This document shows, in pieces, positions 50,801-57,595 of a stretch of DNA of 64,000 nt. The position numbers and the translations under genes are program-made. Where the stretch lies: assembly GCA_944470555.2 (NCBI GenBank), contig OX104127.1, positions 51,388,934-51,452,933 on the forward strand. Direction: 5' to 3'. Source of the stretch: Heterobilharzia americana. Taxonomy: Eukaryota > Platyhelminthes > Trematoda > Strigeidida > Schistosomatidae. The notes beneath the pieces are model-generated. The model made no database searches and was not told the DNA's origin. It saw nothing but the letters and a program-made list of their open reading frames with translations. The first letter of the stretch is position 1. Every line of letters starts with the position of its first letter.

Positions 50801-53418
50801 TAATTGATCACTGAAGTTTATACACCGGTACTTACGTCCCAATAGAAATATCGCATAAAGGTATGAATTCAAACACAAGGATGATATGAAGTTGTCAGTT
50901 AATATGGTTGTAAATTGAGTTGAATACGTCAACTAACCGCTTATCTCCATAATCAAACATGTGGAGTAAAGTTCATCATGACACTATTCAACCATTGAGG
51001 TTTTGGCAGAACAATGCAAATCAACTCAGCTCTAGCTTTTGGCCTTTTATTGAACTGTTCGTATAATAAGGTAGCTTGGAGCTATTTAGAAAGCCCCGAC
51101 TGTAAGTGAAAACCTCGAACTCCAAAAAAAAGTTGAGAACAACTCAGAAACCATATGCACGTTTGTGCAGTAGACAGTGAGCAACACTTAATATGTGAGG
51201 GCTAATGATAACACACGTCAGCAGTGCAATTGTGGCTCATAGGTTTAGGGAGTTGACTTTCAACCAACAGGTCAATGGTTCGACCACTCCTCCACCTGCC
51301 TAGGTTTGGGCAGCCAGTTAGTAGTAGAACTAGCCCTCATACACTAGGTGTGGCTCATTGTTTACTGCATGAATGTGCAGGAGGTAACTTAGTGATGTGA
51401 ACTGAACGCCTCAGTAAATGGAGCCGGGTTCGAACCTGTAAACCCAGATTCACCTTTTCACTTATGCATCGCTAATATGCATGCAACTAATCACTCAGCA
51501 ACACCATGCTACACACAGACAATATATATTCCACAAATCGTTTGGTGAATTTCAGTACTGCAACTTGAAATTCTAACGGAATAGTTAATTAGTAACATGA
51601 CAGTTCAGCAAAGCAGAGGGTAAAAATATACACAACTACCAACAACTAATGATCATCTTGCTGCAGAATTAAGCTTTGTCCATTGTTGTCTCATTTTTTG
51701 TAAATTTTGTAAGCGAAAACGAGGATCATTAAAGAGTCTGTCGTATCGTAGAAAGATATACATACTTCTTTCACAAACTTTTCAGTCTAAATGGAATAGA
51801 TCTGAATACTGCCTACTTCGAACATCTTTGGGAAACTTAAGTTTCCTTCATAAATAAAAACATTCTATGTACGAAATATCCACTCCTCTTTCCCAAAAAA
51901 GGTATAGCTGCTGAAAATATTGGAGGTAGCCGTAGTTTCACAGACTAGTATTTATACTGGGTGATGATTGAAGGGGAAATGAAAATTTGGACAGCGACCG
52001 GATTCGAACCAGCCACCACCAGGATTCCGGCCCGATGCTTCACTAACTGAACTACGAGATCCAGTTGATAGAGTATCGGGTCGGACAACTCGGTAGTGGC
52101 TGGTTCGAATCCGGCTGCGGTCCAAATTTTCACTTTACCAATGATCAAGTATATATACATATCACCATTGCTTTCGCAGTCCGAATGTATCGACACTACT
52201 TCTGCGTTAAAAAAAATGAGTACAAAAATCAACGACATACTTGTCTAAAAAGAGAACAGAATCAAGGTGGTTTAATGTGTAAACTTGGAGATATAATCAA
52301 GTCATTTATTTCATTAGAAAAACTGTAAATACATTTCCCTAAAACTAGGCACAAGACACTAAGACATTAAACACATGCTCTCATCTAGGATGAACTAAAA
52401 AAGTCAATTCTAGATAAAACAGACACGCTAATATCATATGAAATAAGTTAACTTTCGACAAAAAACAACAGATTACACCATAAGGTCAGTTAATCAGAAT
52501 CGCATACACGTGACTTCCATTACAAAAAACTTGACTCTTTTCTCTTACAATCATTTAGGCTAAATCTGTTACTGGATAACTGGATGAAAAACTGTTATAA
52601 CTCGAAGGTGTAAGCGAAATAAATGATACAGTTAAGTGGTTGGAGGAGATCGACAGAAAGTTATGGACCTAGCTTTCATGTATGATGGCAATCATCAACA
52701 AGACGTATGCCCAACATCCAGGGAGATGATATTCCCTCATGGATTCAAACTTATGCCACAGTTAGAGAAAGGATACATTTGAAACCATTAGGCATTTCTG
52801 AGTTGATGTTGAAGGAAACACAAAATTGAACTAATTATTTAAATATATTACACAGTATGTGTGAATTTGTACACATAAATAAACCCATAAAACAATATTT
52901 GACATTTCTGCTGTGAGTTATAGTGCTTAGCAATCAAAAAGCAATGAAAGTGATACATACATGCAATACAGTAAGCAAGCGAAGAAATAAACATATACTA
53001 AACTGTGAGAGTGCTGTAAAACCCCAGTTTTGCATAAAATATTGTTTATTAATCCAAACATCCCTTTTTAAATTATCGTTTTCATGCCATTTGTTACGGC
53101 ATGGCCAGTCGTTCATTTTCAGCCCCCATTTTCAACGTAATTTGCTGATTGGCTAATACTTACATTTACTATATTAACGCTTCAATTTCTAGACAAGGTC
53201 ATATCTCATGTGTATGCACATACACGTGAGTTTGGGTTGGTTGATTATTATTGTCGGAGAAACGAACTCTCCCATCCAGCTCAGTCTTCTTTATTCGTCC
53301 CCGGGTGGGAGTCGGTGGGTCTTGTGTATGAAGTTAGCTGTTAGTTAAGCGTACGTATTATATTCGATCGGAATATATAACAGAAGTAGGTAAAATCAAA
53401 AAGTCACAAAACAGTGCA

Positions 53419-53450
<32 letters not shown>

Positions 53451-56400
53451 TGTCATACACCTCAACAGAACGCACACACAGGAAGACGGACAGACAGACA
53501 GACAAAACCAATGTAGAACCTTGCACACAAGTGTACTGGAACAAGTTACCACACTTCATAGTACACAAAGAACAGGTGAATAGAAAAAGAGTGATGTTAA
53601 AGTAGATAAAAGTGTGAGGGTATAAACAATCTGAAGATGACAGTTAATGCAAATATTCAAGCTTTAGATGTCAAGGTGTGAATACGTCTGCATCATTAAG
53701 ACCAACTTTCAGCCATGTCACCAAGAGGCCATAGCTACTGATTCCTTTCGTCTCGGGAACCTCAACCAGGTAGTCTACGTTTCCCCACGTGACTCAGACC
53801 AATAGTCAGAGACTTCACCGAAAGTGCCACGTCTTGGTTTAGCCACCCTGAACCCACTTCCAACCTAATCCAACTCCCCTTAGCATGACATGTCGAGGTA
53901 GGCAGTGCTTCGCCATGTGCAGTACATGTTTAAGCCATCTCAGTCGAGCAAGGTTAAATACCTTATCAACCGAATTCCGTTCCTTGCCTAGTACCTTTCG
54001 CCTGATCTCAAGATTGATCACAAGGTGATTTCACCATCTGTGATCAAAACCCTGTAATCGCTTTATAGAAAGAGGAGGAGGAGGAGGATAAACAAGAATA
54101 AAATGACAAGAGAAGACAAAATAAAAACGGCCATGGAAAACAGATAAAATGTACAGGCAGTAGAGGTACAGTAGTCACTATAGTTATTCTTCAACTAAAT
54201 CGAAGAGGATTTTTAACTGCCAATTTTAATCATCGTTTGAAGTAAACGCGTGATAGTTAAAACCCGTTTATGTGCTTCACAGAACAGTCTTTGAAATCAT
54301 ATACAGGAGCCAAATCTAAGTTTCACATATACGGATTTTTCCAACCCTACACTCCTAGCTTAACACCGACGTTGCAGGTTACAATGAAAGGTGATACACG
54401 TTCATGAGACACGGTTCACCAATTACCGGCTATTGAACTTATCGACTGACTTTCCTAACTTTATACCTTAACATTGCTTTTAAGTGTTCATACTATATGC
54501 AAACTATGAATAGTTGGATAACGCTTGAAAATCTTCCATTCTTAACTGCTATGCCCTCAGGTGTAGAGTAGACGAAGTCAGAAATGTTATTCGGTGTACT
54601 CAATCTATGGAAAACATTTACATTTCGTCTGGGTCACAGACAACATGGAAAAATCGATAAAGCAACCTGAACACCACACAGAGGTTTCTGTACTAAACAA
54701 TGAGCTACAATAGTTATTGTGTGAGGGTTGTGATACTGATTGGAAACCAAGTGACTCATCTAGTGAGCCAAAGGATCTAGATAAACTCAAACTGACCCTT
54801 TGTATCCGCGACAAGATGCCGTTTTTTAGATCCAGAGCAGTTGTCCAAGTAAGCAAACAATCTATTACGCTCAGGAAATTTATCCCCTACTATCAAACTG
54901 GATGCCGGAAAGATTGGTCTTAGACTACCAGTTTACGTTCAACAGATACAAAATGGTTTCACATTCTTAAAAAAGGTGTTTAGATGACTTCACATTTGAC
55001 TTAGGTTTTCCCTTGAAGGCATTAAATTCTTCGTAAATTATCATTTGGTCAGAGGATTTTCAGCTAGAAAATTAATCCACGAGATTTCATCTCCAAGGAA
55101 TGATGATGATGATGATGATGACCCACTATCAAATCTGAAAGTCTATGGACTCAGAGTTTTTCGTCTCCGAAATCTTGTTAAGCGTCAAACATCAGTGTAT
55201 TCAGAATTTGTAAAAACTTTGACAGTTTATTCAGTTCCATTGTAGTTATCAAACGAGTAGCTAGATTTCTTCTAAAAAGCGGTTGTGTTAAGTGTATTAA
55301 AATTATCACCAGTTTTACACCTTGAACAATCAGAATTAGGTACTAGATGTGATGATTTCGTGGCAGGCCTATCCATATACTCCTCAGCTACAGCCTTATC
55401 ACAACAATAAGCTGAGGGGTAATCATTTATTTTATCTCGATCTAGAGGTTTGTGGGATTTATTGATTCCAGGTTCATATCCACCACGAAATGATATCAGT
55501 TGGAGAAACATAGGAAATCTGGAAGCACTGGACAGCTGTTTTGTCCTATTATCGGACTTCTCAGCAGTGCGTACCCATGACCCCACTAGAGGTCGAACCC
55601 AGGACCCTCGGTTTCTGTGGTCGCAGACGTGCACTGCTGAGGGGTCATGTACTAGAACGAAACAATCATTTTGTTTGCTTTTAATTTGACTGCAAAGAGA
55701 ATAACCAGTCCCAAAAGGGTTAGAACAATGACATATAAACACATAAGAGTGAAGATTAGCCATGAATTATTAGTTTTAATCTTTACAATGAAAAAGAAGG
55801 CATAAAACGCTTTTTGATGGATAAAAACCACATCAACAGTATTTTAAGCGCGAAAAGTGAACCCAAATGATATTTTTTTAAACTGAACTGTTGATCGAAT
55901 AACAACTAGTTCAAACACTTTATCTAACAATAATCACAAAACTTGTTATACAAGGCATGGAAGAAAATATACCTACCCATGAATCGTTGCCATCTTGATA
56001 TTTCTAGTTTTTAAAAAATAGTAGACGAATGCACAAACACAAACTATTAAAATATCTATAAACTATGCTAAGCGAAATGAAATTGAGTTATGCTCATTCA
56101 GCATAAAATACATTCTAATTTGGAGGTTTTCAGAGGTTTATTTTTTGATTTCAGGTTGGCATTTATCATGAACTGAGATTAGTTGGATAAACAGTGGAAA
56201 CCTGCGAGTACTTGACACTGTTTTGTCCGAGTATGGGACTTCTTATAACCCGCACGACCCTGCCATGGATCGAACCCTCGACCTTCAGGTCCCTACTGCA
56301 TTTGAGACAATTGGTGCCCGAACTTTGGTGTGTAAGAAACGAATCTTTGCAGACCTATAACTTACTCAAGTGTCAACCATTCAACTAAATTGAACTCAAA

Positions 56401-57515
56401 AAAAGTCGAAATTCACTGAGCAACCTAGTGCGTATTCGTGCAGTAGACAATGAGCCACATTTAATGATACTACCTGGCTGCCCAAACATCGGTGGTAGGT
56501 GGGGAGAGGTCTAAATCCATGACCCACTGAACTCAGTGGTGATTCCATCATAATAATCTGCTGTATTCTATGTAATCAACGATGAGTGATTTTTCAAAAT
56601 AAATTCTCTGATTTTTCTTTCGTCATCAGCATATTGCAGTGTAATGTGATGTATTCTTTCACAAATGGAACATACAGAAGGAAATGGAGGATAAATAGAA
56701 ACTCCTTTTAAATCTAGAATTCTAAACCACCAAAGACTGTTTGAAGTACATGAATGTACCTCACAAAAATTCACCTTAATTATGCCGTCTACACAAAAGT
56801 AATAACATTAAGTTTTAGTGGTAATGGCTTGACCAACCGTTAACAGTCATTTAATATGTCTTCAATACTAAGTAGTCGCAATAATATATGCATATATATG
56901 TGGTGCTCACCTGAAATAACGGATGGAAGTATAACTCATCAGCTGTAGGACGAAAACATGTCAGAGGTTGTATACATGCACTTATCACCTCATGTAGAGA
57001 AGGATTGGATACCATTTGCATGATATCAGGACCTTGTCCAGACATTGTTTTAGCTGCCACTTGTAAAACTGTTTCACATTCATCGTATGGCGTACGATTC
57101 GTCATTACTTCTAGCATAAGCATACCAAAAGCATAGATATCCACTTTCTCATCATACTTTTCATCAAAAATCTCCGGTGCCATAAAACCAAGAGTACCTA
57201 AAAGGTATATGTAGATATATAGGCATGTTAAGAAGCATAACTAAGAAGTAGATATGCGAAGTATATCGTGACAGCATGCACGATTTTCATTACAATTCGT
57301 CATGCCATTAATTTTCTGCATTCTTAGTTTATAACGCTAACTAGATTCCATAGGAGATAGTTGAATTCAATCGTAATCAGGAATAAAATTTGAAATTTCT
57401 GGAAGACATGTAACTGTTATGAACAAATGCTCTTCTTAGATGAACTTGTTTCTCCTTAAAAGTATGCCTTCGCGATACAAACCATTCCAACAAACAGCCT
57501 AAGAACTACCCTCGT

Positions 57516-57595
<80 letters not shown>

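Larger units (their letters stand above)
50379..56910. other. Intron 5: repeat inventory and unassigned stretches
   Basis: Holds SINE-B copies (50640-50770, 51150-51215, 51228-51400, 54680-54740, 56425-56530), a head-to-head SINE-C pair (51955-52135), a repeat F piece (52625-52765), a TA microsatellite (53418-53446), an RTE 3' region (53460-54065 minus) and SINE-D copies (55470-55640, 56150-56300). Nothing supported in 52140-52620, 52770-53400, 54070-54670 and 54750-55460. Confidence 0.5.

Noticed and set aside
52085..52120. tRNA gene at the SINE-C pair
   Set aside because: The B-box is good but the head is truncated and it belongs to a repeated unit.
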